Positions 34,055 through 46,345 of a stretch of DNA of 64,000 nucleotides are shown here, piece by piece (positions within the stretch are counted from its first letter, which is position 1; every line of letters begins with the position of its first letter). The notes under the pieces were generated by a model. The model ran no database searches. It saw only the letters and a program-made list of their open reading frames with translations, and was not told where the DNA came from. This DNA is from Sphingomonas koreensis. Its GTDB lineage: Bacteria > Pseudomonadota > Alphaproteobacteria > Sphingomonadales > Sphingomonadaceae. A program made the translations under genes and the position numbers. Location: assembly GCF_002797435.1 (NCBI RefSeq), contig NZ_PGEN01000001.1, forward strand, positions 2,106,501-2,170,500. The letters run 5' to 3'.

Positions 34055-36462
34055 AGTTCACCCTGAGCTGGCTCAAGGAGCACCTCGACACCGACGCGAC
34101 GCTCGATCAGATCGACGAAGCGCTGACCCGTGTCGGGCTCGAGGTCGAGGGCATCGAAAATCCGGGCGAGAAGCTCGCGCCGTTCCGCGTCGCGAAGGTG
34201 CTCACCGCCGAACGCCACCCGCAGGCGGACAAGCTTCAGGTGCTGACCGTGGACGCGGGCGACGGCGTGCCGCTCCAGGTCGTGTGCGGCGCCCCCAATG
34301 CGCGCGCAGGCCTGGTCGGCGTGCTCGGGCTTCCCGGCGCGGTCGTCCCGGCCAACGGCATGGTGCTCAAGGTCGCGGCTGTACGCGGTGTCGAATCCAA
34401 CGGCATGATGTGCTCGACGCGTGAGTTGGAACTCGGCGAGGATCATGACGGCATCATCGAGCTGCCCGAAGACGCGCCGATCGGCACCAGCTTCCCCGAT
34501 TATGCCGGCCTCAACGATCCGGTGTTCGACGTGTCGATCACGCCGAACCGTCAGGATTGCATGGGCGTGCGCGGCATCGCCCGCGATCTCGCCGCCGCGG
34601 GCCTCGGTACGCTCAAGCCGCTCGACGCCACCCCGGTGAAGGGCGAAGGCGCCGGGCCGGAGGTGCGGATCGACGCGCCCGAGGGCTGCCCCGCTTATTA
34701 CGGCCAGACCGTGCGCGGGGTGACCAACGGCGCTTCGCCCGACTGGATGCAGGCGCGATTGAAGGCCGTGGGCCAGCGCCCGATCTCGGCTTTGGTCGAC
34801 ATCACCAACTATGTGATGATCGACCTTGGCCGCCCGCTCCACGTCTATGACAAGGCCAAGCTGTCGGGCGCGCTCGTCGTGCGCAAGGCCAAGGCCGGCG
34901 AGCAGGTGCTGGCGCTCAACGAGAAAACCTACACGCTCGACGAGAGCATCACCGTGATCGCCGACGACAATGGCGTCCACGACATCGGCGGCATCATGGG
35001 CGGCGAGGATACCGGCGTGTCGGAAACGACCACCGATGTCGTGATCGAATGCGCCTATTTCGATCCCGAGCATATCGCACGCGCCGGCCAGAAACTGCTG
35101 CTCACCAGCGACGCGCGCACCCGCTTCGAGCGTGGCGTCGATCCCGCCTTCCTCGAGGACGGCATCGCCATCGCCACGCGGCTCGTCACCCAGATCTGCG
35201 GCGGCGGCGCGAGCGAAGTCACCCGCGTCGGCACCTTGCCGCGCGTCGGCATCACCACCGGCTATGATCCGGTGCTTGCCGAAACCCTGGGCGGCCTCGT
35301 CATTCCTGCCGGGCGCCAGAAGGCGATCCTCGAATCGCTTGGCTTCACGGTCGAACCGCTCGACGCAAACGGCGATCCGGTCGGCATCGACGCGGGCTTC
35401 GACGCTTTCCGCGTCACCGCGCCGAGCTGGCGCCGCGACATCGACGGCCCGGCCGACCTGGTCGAGGAAGTGATCCGGATCGAGGGGATCGACAACGTCC
35501 CCTCGACGCCGCTACCGCGCGCGCCCGGCGTCGCCACGCCGACCGCGACGCCCGAACAGAAGCTCGAACGTCGCATGCGCCGCACCGCCGCGTCGCGCGG
35601 CCTCAACGAGGCGGTGACGTGGAGCTTCATCGCCGAAAAGGAAGCCGCGGCCGTCGGCGGCGGCGCCTGGACGCTGGCCAACCCGATCAGCGAGGATTTG
35701 AAGGTCATGCGCCCCTCGCTGCTGCCCGGCCTGCTGATGGCCGCCGGCCGCAACACGAAACGCGGCGCCACCAGCGTTCGCCTGTTCGAGATCGGTCGCC
35801 GTTACCTCGCCGATGCCGAGAAGCCGACGCTCACCGCCCTGCTCGCGGGCGACAAGACGCCCCGCGGCTGGGCGAACGGCAAGGCACAGCCCTTCACCGC
35901 CTATGACGCCAAGGCCGAGGCGTTGGCGCTGCTCGAAGCCGCGGGGGCGCCGGTCGGCAACCTTCAGGTGATGGGCGACGCGGGTGACGCCTGGCATCCC
36001 GGCCAGTCGGCGACGCTGCGGCTCGGGCCGAAGACGGTGCTGGCGGCGTTCGGCATGTTGCATCCGGCACTGCTCAAGCAGTTCGACCTCGACGGTCCCG
36101 TCGCGGCGGTCGAGATCTTCCTCGACGCGATTCCGGCCAAGCGCTCCACAGGCTTCATGCGGCCGGCCTATACGCCGCCCGCGCTGCAGGCGGTGACCCG
36201 CGACTTCGCCTTCATCGTTCCCGCCGAGCTGGCGGCGGGCGACCTCGTCCGCGCGGTCAGGGGTGCGGACAAGGCGGTGATCACCGAAGCCCGGCTGTTC
36301 GACCTGTTCACCGGCGCGGGCGTCGAGGAGGGGAAGAAGAGCCTCGCCATCGAAGTGACGCTGCAACCGGGTGAGAAAAGCTTCACCGACGCCGAGATCA
36401 AGGCGGTGGCCGACAAGGTCGTCGCCGCCGCGGCCAAGCTGGGCGCGACGCTGCGGGGCTGA
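34051..36462 (+). CDS. pheT: phenylalanyl-tRNA synthetase beta subunit
   Basis: An 803-residue partner of PheS. Domains in order: an N-terminal EMAP-like tRNA-binding region (about 40-150, [20 protein letters not shown]), B3/B4 editing domain (about 210-390, with [18 protein letters not shown]), B5 (about 400-475), the catalytic-like core, and a C-terminal anticodon-binding FDX-ACB domain (about 710-803, [20 protein letters not shown]). Full length. It overlaps pheS by four bases and is followed by a REP pair. Confidence 0.97.
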   Translation: MKFTLSWLKEHLDTDATLDQIDEALTRVGLEVEGIENPGEKLAPFRVAKVLTAERHPQADKLQVLTVDAGDGVPLQVVCGAPNARAGLVGVLGLPGAVVPANGMVLKVAAVRGVESNGMMCSTRELELGEDHDGIIELPEDAPIGTSFPDYAGLNDPVFDVSITPNRQDCMGVRGIARDLAAAGLGTLKPLDATPVKGEGAGPEVRIDAPEGCPAYYGQTVRGVTNGASPDWMQARLKAVGQRPISALVDITNYVMIDLGRPLHVYDKAKLSGALVVRKAKAGEQVLALNEKTYTLDESITVIADDNGVHDIGGIMGGEDTGVSETTTDVVIECAYFDPEHIARAGQKLLLTSDARTRFERGVDPAFLEDGIAIATRLVTQICGGGASEVTRVGTLPRVGITTGYDPVLAETLGGLVIPAGRQKAILESLGFTVEPLDANGDPVGIDAGFDAFRVTAPSWRRDIDGPADLVEEVIRIEGIDNVPSTPLPRAPGVATPTATPEQKLERRMRRTAASRGLNEAVTWSFIAEKEAAAVGGGAWTLANPISEDLKVMRPSLLPGLLMAAGRNTKRGATSVRLFEIGRRYLADAEKPTLTALLAGDKTPRGWANGKAQPFTAYDAKAEALALLEAAGAPVGNLQVMGDAGDAWHPGQSATLRLGPKTVLAAFGMLHPALLKQFDLDGPVAAVEIFLDAIPAKRSTGFMRPAYTPPALQAVTRDFAFIVPAELAAGDLVRAVRGADKAVITEARLFDLFTGAGVEEGKKSLAIEVTLQPGEKSFTDAEIKAVADKVVAAAAKLGATLRG

Positions 36463-36481
36463 CCGTCCCGCTAACCCAACC

Positions 36482-36587
36482 CGTCACCCCGGTCTTGTGC
36501 CGGGGTCCACGGGGCGGCAACGGTGGACTGGAACCTCATGCGCACCGCCTGACGCGCGGTGGATCCCGGCACGGGGCCGGGATGACG
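36482..36587. repeat. REP pair between pheT and the SDR gene
   Basis: The left half at 36482-36510 reads CGTCACCCCGGTCTTGTGCC and continues GGGGTCCAC. The right half at 36558-36587 is the inverted form, ending GGGGCCGGGATGACG. Same family as 32138-32245, with divergent stems. Confidence 0.78.
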
Positions 36588-36601
36588 AAGGAGTAGATGG
36601 A

Positions 36602-37348
36602 ATGCGCACCGCCCTCATCACCGGCGCCACCTCCGGCTTCGGTGCCGCCGCATCCCGCGCGTTCGTGGCCGCGGGCTGGCGGGTGATCGGCACCGGGCGG
36701 CGCGCCGAGCGGCTCGATGCGCTCAAGGCCGAGCTGGGCGACGACAAGTTCCACCCGTCCGTGTTCGACATCCGCGACGAGGCAGCGCGCGATGCGGCAC
36801 TGGACAGCCTGCCCGAAGCTTTTCGCGGCATCGACCTGCTGGTCAACAATGCCGGCCTCGCGCTTGGCACCGAGAAGGCCCAGGACGCCTCGCTCGACAA
36901 ATGGCGGGTGATGATCGACACCAACGTCACGGCTTTGGTCTCGATTACGCACAAGCTCCTCCCGTTGCTCATCGAGCGCAAGGGCGCGATCATCAACCTC
37001 TCCTCGGTCGCGGCGACCTACCCCTATCTCGGCGCCAATGTGTATGGCGGCACCAAGGCCTTCGTGCACCAGTTCAGCCTGTCGCTGCGCAGCGACCTCG
37101 CGGGTACCGGCGTCCGCGTCACCTCGATCGAACCGGGCATGGCGGAGACCGAGTTCACCCTGGTCCGCACCGGCAGCCAGGAAGCATCGGACACGCTCTA
37201 TGGCGGCGCCGATCCGATGACCGCGGAGGATATCGCCGGCACGATCCTGTGGGTCGCCCAGCTCCCCCCGCATCTCAACATCAACACGATGGAGATGATG
37301 CCGGTGAACCAGAGCTTCGCCGGCTTCGCGGTGCATCGCGCGGGATGA
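36602..37348 (+). CDS. SDR-family oxidoreductase (YdfG-like)
   Basis: A 248-residue classical short-chain dehydrogenase. The cofactor loop TGATSGFGAA (residues 7-16) and the NNAGLALG motif are intact. The catalytic Ser is in IINLSSVAATYPYLGANVYG and the Tyr-Lys pair in YGGTKAF. TGRR at the end of strand 2 suggests NADP preference. Closest known functions are 3-hydroxy acid or serine dehydrogenases such as YdfG; substrate inferred only. The ATG at 36602 was chosen over long upstream in-frame extension. The stop overlaps the mutarotase-like gene (ATGA). Confidence 0.9.
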   Translation: MRTALITGATSGFGAAASRAFVAAGWRVIGTGRRAERLDALKAELGDDKFHPSVFDIRDEAARDAALDSLPEAFRGIDLLVNNAGLALGTEKAQDASLDKWRVMIDTNVTALVSITHKLLPLLIERKGAIINLSSVAATYPYLGANVYGGTKAFVHQFSLSLRSDLAGTGVRVTSIEPGMAETEFTLVRTGSQEASDTLYGGADPMTAEDIAGTILWVAQLPPHLNINTMEMMPVNQSFAGFAVHRAG

Positions 37349-38205
37349 TCGAGATCGGTTCCGCTGCGCTCAGCGCAACGATCAATCCGCTGGGTGCCGA
37401 GCTCACCCGACTGCGCGACGCGCAGGGCAACGAGTTGATGAGCGACGGCGATCCCGCCTTCTGGGCCGGTCGCGCGCCCCTGCTCTTCCCGGTGGTCGGC
37501 GCGCTCAATGGCGACAGTTATCGGCTCGACGGCCACGACTATCCGCTGCCCCCGCATGGCTTCGCGCGACGGCGCGAATTCACGCTGGTCGATCGGGCCG
37601 CGGACCGCGCCTGGTTCCGGCTGAGCGACGATGACGCGACACGCGAAGCCTACCCCTTCGCCTTCGCGCTCGACGCCGAGTTCGTTATCGCCGACGCAAC
37701 GCTCACCATGACGGTCACGCTGGTCAATCGCGGCGACCGCGCGATGCCGGCAAGCTTCGGCTTCCACCCCGCTTTCGCCTGGCCCTTGCCCTATGGCGGC
37801 GCGCGGAAGGATCACCGCATCGTCTTCGAGCATGAGGAACCGCAGCCGATTGCCCGGCTGGAGGGCAAGCTGATCGGACCGGTCGACCGCGAGACCCCGG
37901 TCGAGGGCGATACGCTGTGGCTGCGCGACGATCTGTTCGAGCAGGACGCGCTGGTCTGGACCGCGCCGGAGAGCCGGTCGCTGCGCTATGGCGCGCCGGA
38001 GGGCCCGCAGCTTGAGATCGGCTTCCCCGACATGCCGACGCTGGCGGTGTGGACCAAGCCCGGCGCGCGCTTCATCTGCATCGAGCCGTGGCAGGGCCAT
38101 GCCGATCCCACCGGGTTCGCGGGCGAGATCTGGGACAAGCCGGGGATGTTGCGGCTGGAACCGGGCGAGCGCCGCGCCTTTGCGATGGCCGTGACGCTCG
38201 CCTGA
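37345..38205 (+). CDS. aldose 1-epimerase family protein (LacX-like)
   Basis: A 286-residue beta-sandwich protein. GAELTRLRDAQGNELMSDGD, the LPPHGFARRREF box with its His, and ASFGFHPAFAWPLP containing the second His fit the mutarotase fold. The final PGERRAFAMAVTLA strand is typical. Such proteins interconvert sugar anomers, but the LacX/YeaD branch may act on other sugars. Coupled to the upstream SDR gene by an ATGA overlap, which suggests, but does not prove, a shared sugar substrate. Confidence 0.85.
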   Translation: MIEIGSAALSATINPLGAELTRLRDAQGNELMSDGDPAFWAGRAPLLFPVVGALNGDSYRLDGHDYPLPPHGFARRREFTLVDRAADRAWFRLSDDDATREAYPFAFALDAEFVIADATLTMTVTLVNRGDRAMPASFGFHPAFAWPLPYGGARKDHRIVFEHEEPQPIARLEGKLIGPVDRETPVEGDTLWLRDDLFEQDALVWTAPESRSLRYGAPEGPQLEIGFPDMPTLAVWTKPGARFICIEPWQGHADPTGFAGEIWDKPGMLRLEPGERRAFAMAVTLA

Positions 38206-38211
38206 TCCCGC

Positions 38212-39042
38212 TCAGCCTTCGATAAAGGCAAGCAGGTCGGGGTTCACCACCTCGGGATGAGTCGCGCACAGACCATGCGGGAGGCCCTCATAGGTCTTGA
38301 GCGTGCCGTTCTTCAGCAGCTTGATTGCCTTCAGCGCGCTGTCGTGGATCGGCACGATCTGGTCGTCGGTGCCGTGCATCACCAGCACCGGGATATCGAG
38401 CGCCTTGAGATCCTCGGTGAAGTCGGTCTCGCTGAACGCCTTGATGCAGTCGTAATGCGCCTTGGCGCCGCCCATCATCCCCTGGCGCCACCAATTGTCG
38501 ATCAGCCCTTGGCTGACCGTCGCGCCATCGCGGTTGAAGCCGTAAAAGGGTCCGGCAGGCACGTCGATGTAGAATTGCGCGCGATTGGCGACCAGTGCCT
38601 CGCGGAAACCGTCGAACACCTCGATCGGCAACCCTTCGGGATTGCTTTCCTTCCGGACCATCACCGGCGGCACCGCGCCGATCAGCACCGCCTTGGCGAT
38701 CCGCCCCGGCTCGGCACGCGCGGCGTAATGCGCCACCTCGCCGCCCCCGGTCGAATGACCGACATGAATCGCCCCCTTGAGATCGAGCGCCTGGACCAGC
38801 GCCGCGACATCGGCGGCATAGGTGTCCATCTCGTTCCCCTCCCAGGTCTGGGAAGAGCGGCCATGCCCGCGCCGGTCGTGCGCGATCACGCGATAGCCCT
38901 TGTGGAGGAAGAACAGCATCTGGTTGTCCCAATCGTCCGCGCTCAACGGCCAGCCGTGATGAAAGACGATCGGGGTGGCTTCCCGCGGACCCCAGTCCTT
39001 GTAGAAGATCTCGGTACCGTCGCTGGTGGTGATCGTGCTCAT
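38212..39042 (-). CDS. alpha/beta hydrolase, non-heme chloroperoxidase/arylesterase type
   Basis: A 276-residue serine hydrolase. The oxyanion region is [16 protein letters not shown]; the nucleophile elbow is [13 protein letters not shown]; the acidic residue is in [13 protein letters not shown]; the His is in [14 protein letters not shown]. These match the cofactor-free haloperoxidase/arylesterase family, whose main activity is ester hydrolysis. The ATG at 39042 gives the expected N terminus [19 protein letters not shown]. It is divergent from prfC. Confidence 0.9.
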   Translation of the reverse strand: MSTITTSDGTEIFYKDWGPREATPIVFHHGWPLSADDWDNQMLFFLHKGYRVIAHDRRGHGRSSQTWEGNEMDTYAADVAALVQALDLKGAIHVGHSTGGGEVAHYAARAEPGRIAKAVLIGAVPPVMVRKESNPEGLPIEVFDGFREALVANRAQFYIDVPAGPFYGFNRDGATVSQGLIDNWWRQGMMGGAKAHYDCIKAFSETDFTEDLKALDIPVLVMHGTDDQIVPIHDSALKAIKLLKNGTLKTYEGLPHGLCATHPEVVNPDLLAFIEG

Positions 39043-39197
39043 CGGCTGGCATCCCTGATGTGGATCGCCGCGCGGCAAGCGTGGCGTGCGCAGAAGATGA
39101 CACCGGCAGATGAGTCGAGAAAGTGCAACGTTCGAAAGCGATCGTTTCCATTGGCGAAACTCTCGATTCGCGCGCCACTTCCCGCTAGAGGGCCGCG

Positions 39198-40772
39198 ATG
39201 CCCGACAACCCGATTCCCGGTCGCCGCACCTTCGCGATCATCTCCCACCCTGACGCCGGCAAGACCACGCTGACCGAAAAGCTGCTGCTGTTCGGCGGCG
39301 CGATCCATCTCGCGGGCGAGGTGAAGGCGCGCGGCCAGGCGCGGCGCGCGCGGTCGGACTGGATGAAGATCGAGCAGCAGCGCGGCATCTCGGTCACCAG
39401 CTCGGTGATGACCTTCGAGCGCGACGGGGTGACCTTCAACCTGCTGGACACGCCGGGCCACGAGGATTTCTCGGAAGACACCTATCGCACGCTTACCGCG
39501 GTCGATTCCGCGGTGATGGTGATCGACGTCGCCAAGGGCATCGAGAGCCAGACGCGCAAGCTGTTCGAGGTGTGCCGCCTGCGCAACGTGCCGATCATCA
39601 CCTTCGTCAACAAGGTCGATCGCGAAGGCCGCGAGGTGTTCGAGACGCTGGACGAGATCGCCGACCTGCTCGCGCTCGACGTCGCGCCGATGACCTGGCC
39701 GGTCGGCATGGGCGGCACGTTCGAGGGGGTGTACGACCTCGTCTCCAACCGCCTGCTGCTGCCCGAGGGTGACAGCCGCGAGTTCCAGGGCAAGGTCATC
39801 CAGACCACCGGCCTCGACGATCCCCAGCTCGACGCGATCGTCTCGCCCCAGAATCTCGCCAAGCTGCGCGAGGATGCCGAGCTGGCGATGGCGGGCTATG
39901 CGAGCTTCGACGGCGAGGCGTATCGCAATGGCGACCTGACCCCGGTCTATTTCGGATCGGCGCTCAAGGAATTCGGCGTCGATTCGCTGATCGATGCGAT
40001 CGCGCGCCATGCGCCGCCCCCGCACGCGCTGCCCGCCGAGCCGGCGCCGGTCTCGCCCGACAACAATGAAGTCACCGGCTTCGTGTTCAAGGTGCAGGCG
40101 AACATGGACCCCAATCATCGCGACCGCATCGCGTTCATGCGGCTGGTGTCGGGCACCTTCAAGCGCGGCATGAAGCTGACCCCGACCGGGCACGGCAAGC
40201 CGATCGCGATCCATTCGCCGATCATGTTCTTCGCCCAGCAGCGCGAACTGGCGGACGAGGCGCTCCCCGGCGACATCATCGGCATCCCCAATCACGGCAC
40301 GCTGCGCGTCGGCGACACGCTGTCGGAGAAGGCGGCGGTGCGCTTCACTGGGCTTCCCAACTTCGCGCCCGAGATCCTGCGCCGCGTCGTGCTCAAGGAT
40401 CCGACCAAGACCAAGCAGCTGCGCAAGGCGCTCGACGACCTGTCCGAAGAAGGCGTGATCCAGGTCTTCTACCCTGAGATCGGGTCGAACTGGATCATCG
40501 GCGTGGTCGGCCAGCTCCAGCTCGACGTGCTGCTGTCGCGCCTCGATGCCGAGTACAAGGTCGGCGCCAATCTCGAGCCCGCGCCGTTCGACACCGCGCG
40601 CTGGATCGGCGGCGAGGCGGCGGACGTGAAGGAGTTCATGGACCTGAACCGCGGCGCGATGGCCAAGGACCGCGACGGCAACCCGGTGTTCCTAGCCAAA
40701 TCGGCCTGGGAAGTCGGCTATGTCGCCGACCGCTACTCGCGCGTGAAGTTCATGGCCACGCGCGAGCGCTAG
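39198..40772 (+). CDS. prfC: peptide chain release factor 3
   Basis: Translational GTPase that removes RF1/RF2 from the ribosome after termination. G1 is [15 protein letters not shown], switch 1 includes [13 protein letters not shown]3 is [14 protein letters not shown] and G4 [10 protein letters not shown]. Further EF-G-like domains follow, with [17 protein letters not shown] near the C terminus. Length 524 residues is normal for RF3. Confidence 0.97.
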   Translation: MPDNPIPGRRTFAIISHPDAGKTTLTEKLLLFGGAIHLAGEVKARGQARRARSDWMKIEQQRGISVTSSVMTFERDGVTFNLLDTPGHEDFSEDTYRTLTAVDSAVMVIDVAKGIESQTRKLFEVCRLRNVPIITFVNKVDREGREVFETLDEIADLLALDVAPMTWPVGMGGTFEGVYDLVSNRLLLPEGDSREFQGKVIQTTGLDDPQLDAIVSPQNLAKLREDAELAMAGYASFDGEAYRNGDLTPVYFGSALKEFGVDSLIDAIARHAPPPHALPAEPAPVSPDNNEVTGFVFKVQANMDPNHRDRIAFMRLVSGTFKRGMKLTPTGHGKPIAIHSPIMFFAQQRELADEALPGDIIGIPNHGTLRVGDTLSEKAAVRFTGLPNFAPEILRRVVLKDPTKTKQLRKALDDLSEEGVIQVFYPEIGSNWIIGVVGQLQLDVLLSRLDAEYKVGANLEPAPFDTARWIGGEAADVKEFMDLNRGAMAKDRDGNPVFLAKSAWEVGYVADRYSRVKFMATRER

Positions 40773-40801
40773 GCGCCGGTCTCGGCTCTGCCGAACCGAA
40801 A

Positions 40802-42079
40802 TCAACCGGTAACGTCGTCGACCCAACCTCGGCGCAACGGCTTGACCGCAAGCAGCATCAGCGCCGCTGCAATGCCGTAGAAGATGAGGCATCCGACTGC
40901 TGCGTAACGCAGCGATTCGATCCCGTAGCTCGACTTGAGTGCGTCGGACAGCGCGCCCATCAGCAGCGGACCCGCACCGAGGCCGACCAGATTGTTGATC
41001 AGCAGAAAGCTGGCCGAGGCGGTCGCGCGCATCTCGCGCGGGACAAGGTGCTGGATCGCGGTGGTGACCGGGCCGAGCCACAGGATGTTCAGCGCGTTGG
41101 GAATCAGCAGCAGCACCCAGGCCAGTGTCGAGGACGGGCTGAGCAAGCCGAAGGCAAAGGTCGGCATGGTGATCGCCCAGGCAATCGCAGGCAGCTTGAC
41201 GTACCAGCCGCGATCCTTGGTCCCCAGCCGATCGGCGAACCAGCCGCCCGCGAACACGCCCGCGACCCCGCCGACCAGCAGGATCGATCCCATGAACTGG
41301 CCGGTGGTGATGAGATCGAAGCCGAAACTGCGCATCAGGATCGACGGCGTCCACAGCGCAAGGCCATAGCCGCACAGCGAGCTGAACGACGCAGCGAACG
41401 CCATCAGCCAGAAGGCCGGCTTTTTCGCGAGGATCGGGAACACGCCCGACACCGGCGTCGCCTTGGCCGCGGCGGCCGGGCGGGGCAGGTCGCGCACCAT
41501 ATATTTGAAGATCGGTGCCAGCACGATCCCGGCGACGCCCATGACAATGAACGCCGTGCGCCAATCGACCAGCGCGGCGATATAGGCGCCGAGCAACGTC
41601 CCCCCGGCAAGGCCGACAGGGATGCCGAGCGAGTAGATGGCGAGCGCCCGTGCACGCTTTTCCGGCGGGAAATAGTCGGCGATCAGCGCATAGGACGGCG
41701 CGACCCCGCCCGCCTCGCCGACGCCGACGCCGAGCCGGTAGAGGAACAGATGCCAATAGCCGGTCGCCGTGCCGCACAGCGCGGTGAATGCGCTCCACAC
41801 GGCAAGGCTGCCCGCGATCACCGCGCTGCGGCTGGTGCGGTCGGCGAGATAGGCGAGGGGGACGCCAAGGATCGAATAGAGCAGCGCGAAGGCGAGGCCG
41901 CCGATCGCGCCGAACTCGGCGTCGGTGAGGCCGAGGTCCGCCTTGATCGGCACGGCGAGGATGCCGAGGATCTGCCGGTCGAGGAAGTTGAAGGTGTAGA
42001 CCAGCAACAGCATCGCGAGCACGACACCGCGATATCCTGGTGTCGATTGGCGCGCAGGCGCTCCTTCGCTGGCATTCAT
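40802..42079 (-). CDS. MFS transporter (spinster-like/ACS family)
   Basis: A 425-residue inner-membrane transporter with 12 predicted helices. The first helix and loop read LLLVYTFNFLDRQILGILAV, followed by the MFS motif region GVPLAYLADRTSRSAVIAG. AYLADRTSR is the loop 2-3 signature. Substrate unknown. It lies downstream of the TonB receptor on the same strand with a hairpin between them, and probably belongs to a receptor plus permease uptake module controlled by the adjacent TetR regulator. Confidence 0.86.
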   Translation of the reverse strand: MNASEGAPARQSTPGYRGVVLAMLLLVYTFNFLDRQILGILAVPIKADLGLTDAEFGAIGGLAFALLYSILGVPLAYLADRTSRSAVIAGSLAVWSAFTALCGTATGYWHLFLYRLGVGVGEAGGVAPSYALIADYFPPEKRARALAIYSLGIPVGLAGGTLLGAYIAALVDWRTAFIVMGVAGIVLAPIFKYMVRDLPRPAAAAKATPVSGVFPILAKKPAFWLMAFAASFSSLCGYGLALWTPSILMRSFGFDLITTGQFMGSILLVGGVAGVFAGGWFADRLGTKDRGWYVKLPAIAWAITMPTFAFGLLSPSSTLAWVLLLIPNALNILWLGPVTTAIQHLVPREMRATASASFLLINNLVGLGAGPLLMGALSDALKSSYGIESLRYAAVGCLIFYGIAAALMLLAVKPLRRGWVDDVTG

Positions 42080-42106
42080 CGCATCCCTCCCCTTCGAAAA
42101 CAGATT

Positions 42107-42136
42107 GGCCGGACGCCCCCTGCGAGACGCCCGGCC
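42107..42136 (-). terminator. terminator/attenuator-like hairpin between TonB receptor and MFS genes
   Basis: GGCCGGACG (42107-42115) pairs with CGCCCGGCC (42128-42136) with one G-T-type mismatch and a 12-base loop. On the minus strand the stem is followed by AATCTGTTTT, giving a short T-run. It may end part of the receptor transcripts while allowing some readthrough into the MFS gene. Confidence 0.5.
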
Positions 42137-42170
42137 GGATCAGTGTGCCAAACTCAAGACGGCAAGGCGA

Positions 42171-44402
<2,232 letters not shown>

Positions 44403-44463
44403 CGAAGCTTCCTCCCCAGATGACAGCCGCGTGAATCCCGCGGCTTGTAAGACGTTGAGGGAG

Positions 44464-44492
44464 GCTATAGTGAAACCTGAACCGGGTTTCAA
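44464..44492 (-). promoter_or_regulatory. promoter of the TonB receptor gene
   Basis: On the minus strand TTGAAA (44487-44492) and TATAGC (44464-44469) are separated by exactly 17 bases, predicting a start near 44457 and a leader of about 55 bases. The spacer is occupied by the dyad at 44471-44491. The plus strand reads TATAGT at 44466-44471, a possible overlapping -10 for the divergent tetR gene. Confidence 0.65.
44471..44491. promoter_or_regulatory. putative TetR operator
   Basis: TGAAACC (44471-44477) and GGTTTCA (44485-44491) are perfect 7-bp inverted repeats with a 7-base spacer, TGAACCG. The dyad fills the space between the receptor's -10 and -35 and overlaps its -35, the classical position for repression. 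It lies 25 bases upstream of the tetR start. Confidence 0.65.
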
Positions 44493-44515
44493 CTTCCGGA
44501 TGCGGAGAGGGGCGA

Positions 44516-45175
44516 ATGACGCAGGATCGTGGCTCGGATGCCACAGTTGCCGGGGGCCTCGCGCGAAACGAGCGCGTGGCGAGCGAGGGCAAGGAGCCGC
44601 GCACCGCGCGCGGGCGCCGCACGCTGCGCACGATCCTGGATGCCGCTGCGGCCGAGTTCGGCGAAAAAGGGTTCCACGAGGGCTCGATCAGCGGGATCAC
44701 CCGCCGCGCGGGCGTCGCGCTGGGCAGTTTCTACACCTATTTCGATTCGAAGGACGCGGTGTTCCGCGCGCTGGTGCGCGACATGAGCGAGCGGGTGCGC
44801 GAGCATGTCGCCCCCGCGATCCGCGCCGCACCCGAACAGATCGCGGCCGAGCGGGCGGGCCTGGAGACGTTCATCGGCTTCGTGCGGCGGCACAAGGAGA
44901 TCTACCGGATCATCGACGAGGCCGAGTTCGTCGACCCCGAAAGCTTCCGCCTCCACTATGCGACCACCGCCGACCGCATCGAAAAACGCCTGCGCGCCGC
45001 CGCCGAGCGTGGCGAGGTGCGTGCCGACGTGTCCGACGTCCACGCCTGGGCGATCATGGGGATGAACGTGTTCCTGGGCCTGCGCTACGGCGTGTGGGGC
45101 GATGACCGCGAGGCAGACGAGGTGGCGGATACGGTGGCGGAGATGCTGGCGCGGGGGCTGGGGCCGAAGGGCTGA
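44516..45175 (+). CDS. TetR/AcrR-family transcriptional regulator
   Basis: A 219-residue regulator. After a 30-residue leader the HTH domain reads RRTLRTILDAAAAEFGEKGF, then SISGITRRAGVALGSFYTYF and DSKDAVFRALVRDM, the standard TetR DNA-binding pattern. The C-terminal helical domain would bind a ligand, unknown here. GGAGAGGGG precedes the ATG. It is divergent from the TonB receptor, with a palindrome between the two starts, so repression of receptor and MFS genes plus autoregulation is inferred. Confidence 0.93.
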   Translation: MTQDRGSDATVAGGLARNERVASEGKEPRTARGRRTLRTILDAAAAEFGEKGFHEGSISGITRRAGVALGSFYTYFDSKDAVFRALVRDMSERVREHVAPAIRAAPEQIAAERAGLETFIGFVRRHKEIYRIIDEAEFVDPESFRLHYATTADRIEKRLRAAAERGEVRADVSDVHAWAIMGMNVFLGLRYGVWGDDREADEVADTVAEMLARGLGPKG

Positions 45176-45207
45176 GGTAGCCCGTATCAGCCTTCACCCA
45201 CCCCAAC

Positions 45208-45245
45208 CGTCATCCCGGCCTTGTGCCGGGATCCACCGGGAGGCG
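45208..45245. repeat. solitary REP element in the tetR-tlpA spacer
   Basis: CGTCATCCCGGCCTTGTGCC followed by GGGATCCACCGGGAGGCG matches the left half of the REP pairs at 32138 and 36482; no inverted partner is evident nearby. It lies in the 557-base stretch 45176-45732, whose only other candidate content is the weak ORF at 45305-45523. Confidence 0.75.
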
Positions 45246-45304
45246 AACAGGAAGCAGGAGCCTCTATGCCGCCGCCACAGGGATAGGCGAGCGCCCGAAA
45301 ACAG

Positions 45305-45523
45305 TCAGTCCAGAACCGCTTCTGCTCCACCTGCCAGAGGAGTGGGCTTCGGCCCCGAAGGATGTGGCGCGGGCTCAAGCCCCCCATCATCCCGAAATCC
45401 CGGTCGCTTCGGTAACGGCAGTCCCAACTGCCTAAGTGTCTTGGCCAGCAGCGCCTTTTCCTCTGCGGTGGGAAGAGGCGGTCCGGTGAGATCCTTTATT
45501 GGCATGGCGCGCTCGCTCATCAT
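45305..45523 (-). CDS. hypothetical small protein (doubtful)
   Basis: A 72-residue ORF starting with two adjacent ATGs (45523, 45520). It is Pro/Leu-rich and charged: MPIKDLTGPPLPTAEEKALL, then AKTLRQLGLPLPKRPGF, and a tail ending LAGGAEAVLD. The middle looks like coding sequence, but codon use is less GC-biased at third positions than in neighbours (ATA, TTA and AGG all occur) and no strong ribosome site was seen. No family recognised. It could be a poorly expressed or horizontally acquired gene, or chance. Confidence 0.35.
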   Translation of the reverse strand: MMSERAMPIKDLTGPPLPTAEEKALLAKTLRQLGLPLPKRPGFRDDGGLEPAPHPSGPKPTPLAGGAEAVLD

Positions 45524-45732
45524 CTTCGCCCGACCATAGCATATTTGGCCGCTGCCAACGCGCTTCCCACCCCATAGCCACCGCTTGCAATGTTGGAATT
45601 GCTCTGCTTGCATCGACCAGCCGCATGGCGGCCGCTCTTTGATCGCGTCGATCGGCACCCGCTACAAACGCCGCCCCGACAAAGCCGACAAAGTTGACAG
45701 AATGAATCGCGTTCCGCGTAACTTCGTCAACT

Positions 45733-46329
45733 TCACCCCGCCTCGGCCAGCCATTCCTTCGCGGTCTCGCCATCCCAGTCCATGTCGCCCGCAACGCGCC
45801 ACACTTCGCGGCCCTGCGCATCGTAGAGCACCGTAGTCGGCAGGTTGACGCCATAATGCGTGGACAGCCCGACATCCGGATCGAGCCAGGGCTTTAGCGC
45901 CTTGAACCCGGCCTTCGCGAAGTAAGGTGTGACCTTGGCCGCGCCCTCCAGATCCTGGCTCACCGTCAGAACTTGCAGCTTCACCCCCTCACGCTGGGCA
46001 AGGCGGTCGAGCGCGGGCATTTCGCGCACGCACGGCGCGCACCAGGTCGCCCACAGGTTGAGCAGCACCGGCTTGCCCTTGAACGCGGCGAGATTCGTCT
46101 TCTTGCCGTCGGGCGCGGTGAAGGCGATCGCCGGCGCCGCCTCGCCCTTGTGGCTGCGGTCGATCGTGCCGATCCGCTCGGCGTCATCGGTACCGTTCGC
46201 GGGTGCAGTGGGGCTTTCGCCGTCAACAGCGGCGTTTGCTTGCTCGCCCGGCTGCTTGGCCGTATCGCAGCCGGCGATTCCAAGCGCCAGCGTGGCAAGG
46301 ACAGGGAGAAGCGCGATCGTCGAGCGCAA
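45733..46329 (-). CDS. tlpA: TlpA-like thioredoxin-fold lipoprotein
   Basis: A membrane-anchored thiol-disulfide protein of about 198 residues. A lipoprotein signal with lipobox LGIAGC (Cys21) is followed by an Ala/Thr-rich linker and the thioredoxin-like domain. That domain carries [20 protein letters not shown] with the WCxxC redox centre, and [20 protein letters not shown] with the cis-proline. Roles in cytochrome c or cytochrome oxidase maturation are typical. The TTG at 46329 has GGAG at a good distance; an ATG at 46347 is possible but would overlap the argH start codon. Confidence 0.85.
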   Translation of the reverse strand: MRSTIALLPVLATLALGIAGCDTAKQPGEQANAAVDGESPTAPANGTDDAERIGTIDRSHKGEAAPAIAFTAPDGKKTNLAAFKGKPVLLNLWATWCAPCVREMPALDRLAQREGVKLQVLTVSQDLEGAAKVTPYFAKAGFKALKPWLDPDVGLSTHYGVNLPTTVLYDAQGREVWRVAGDMDWDGETAKEWLAEAG

Positions 46330-46345
46330 GACAGACTCCAATAGC

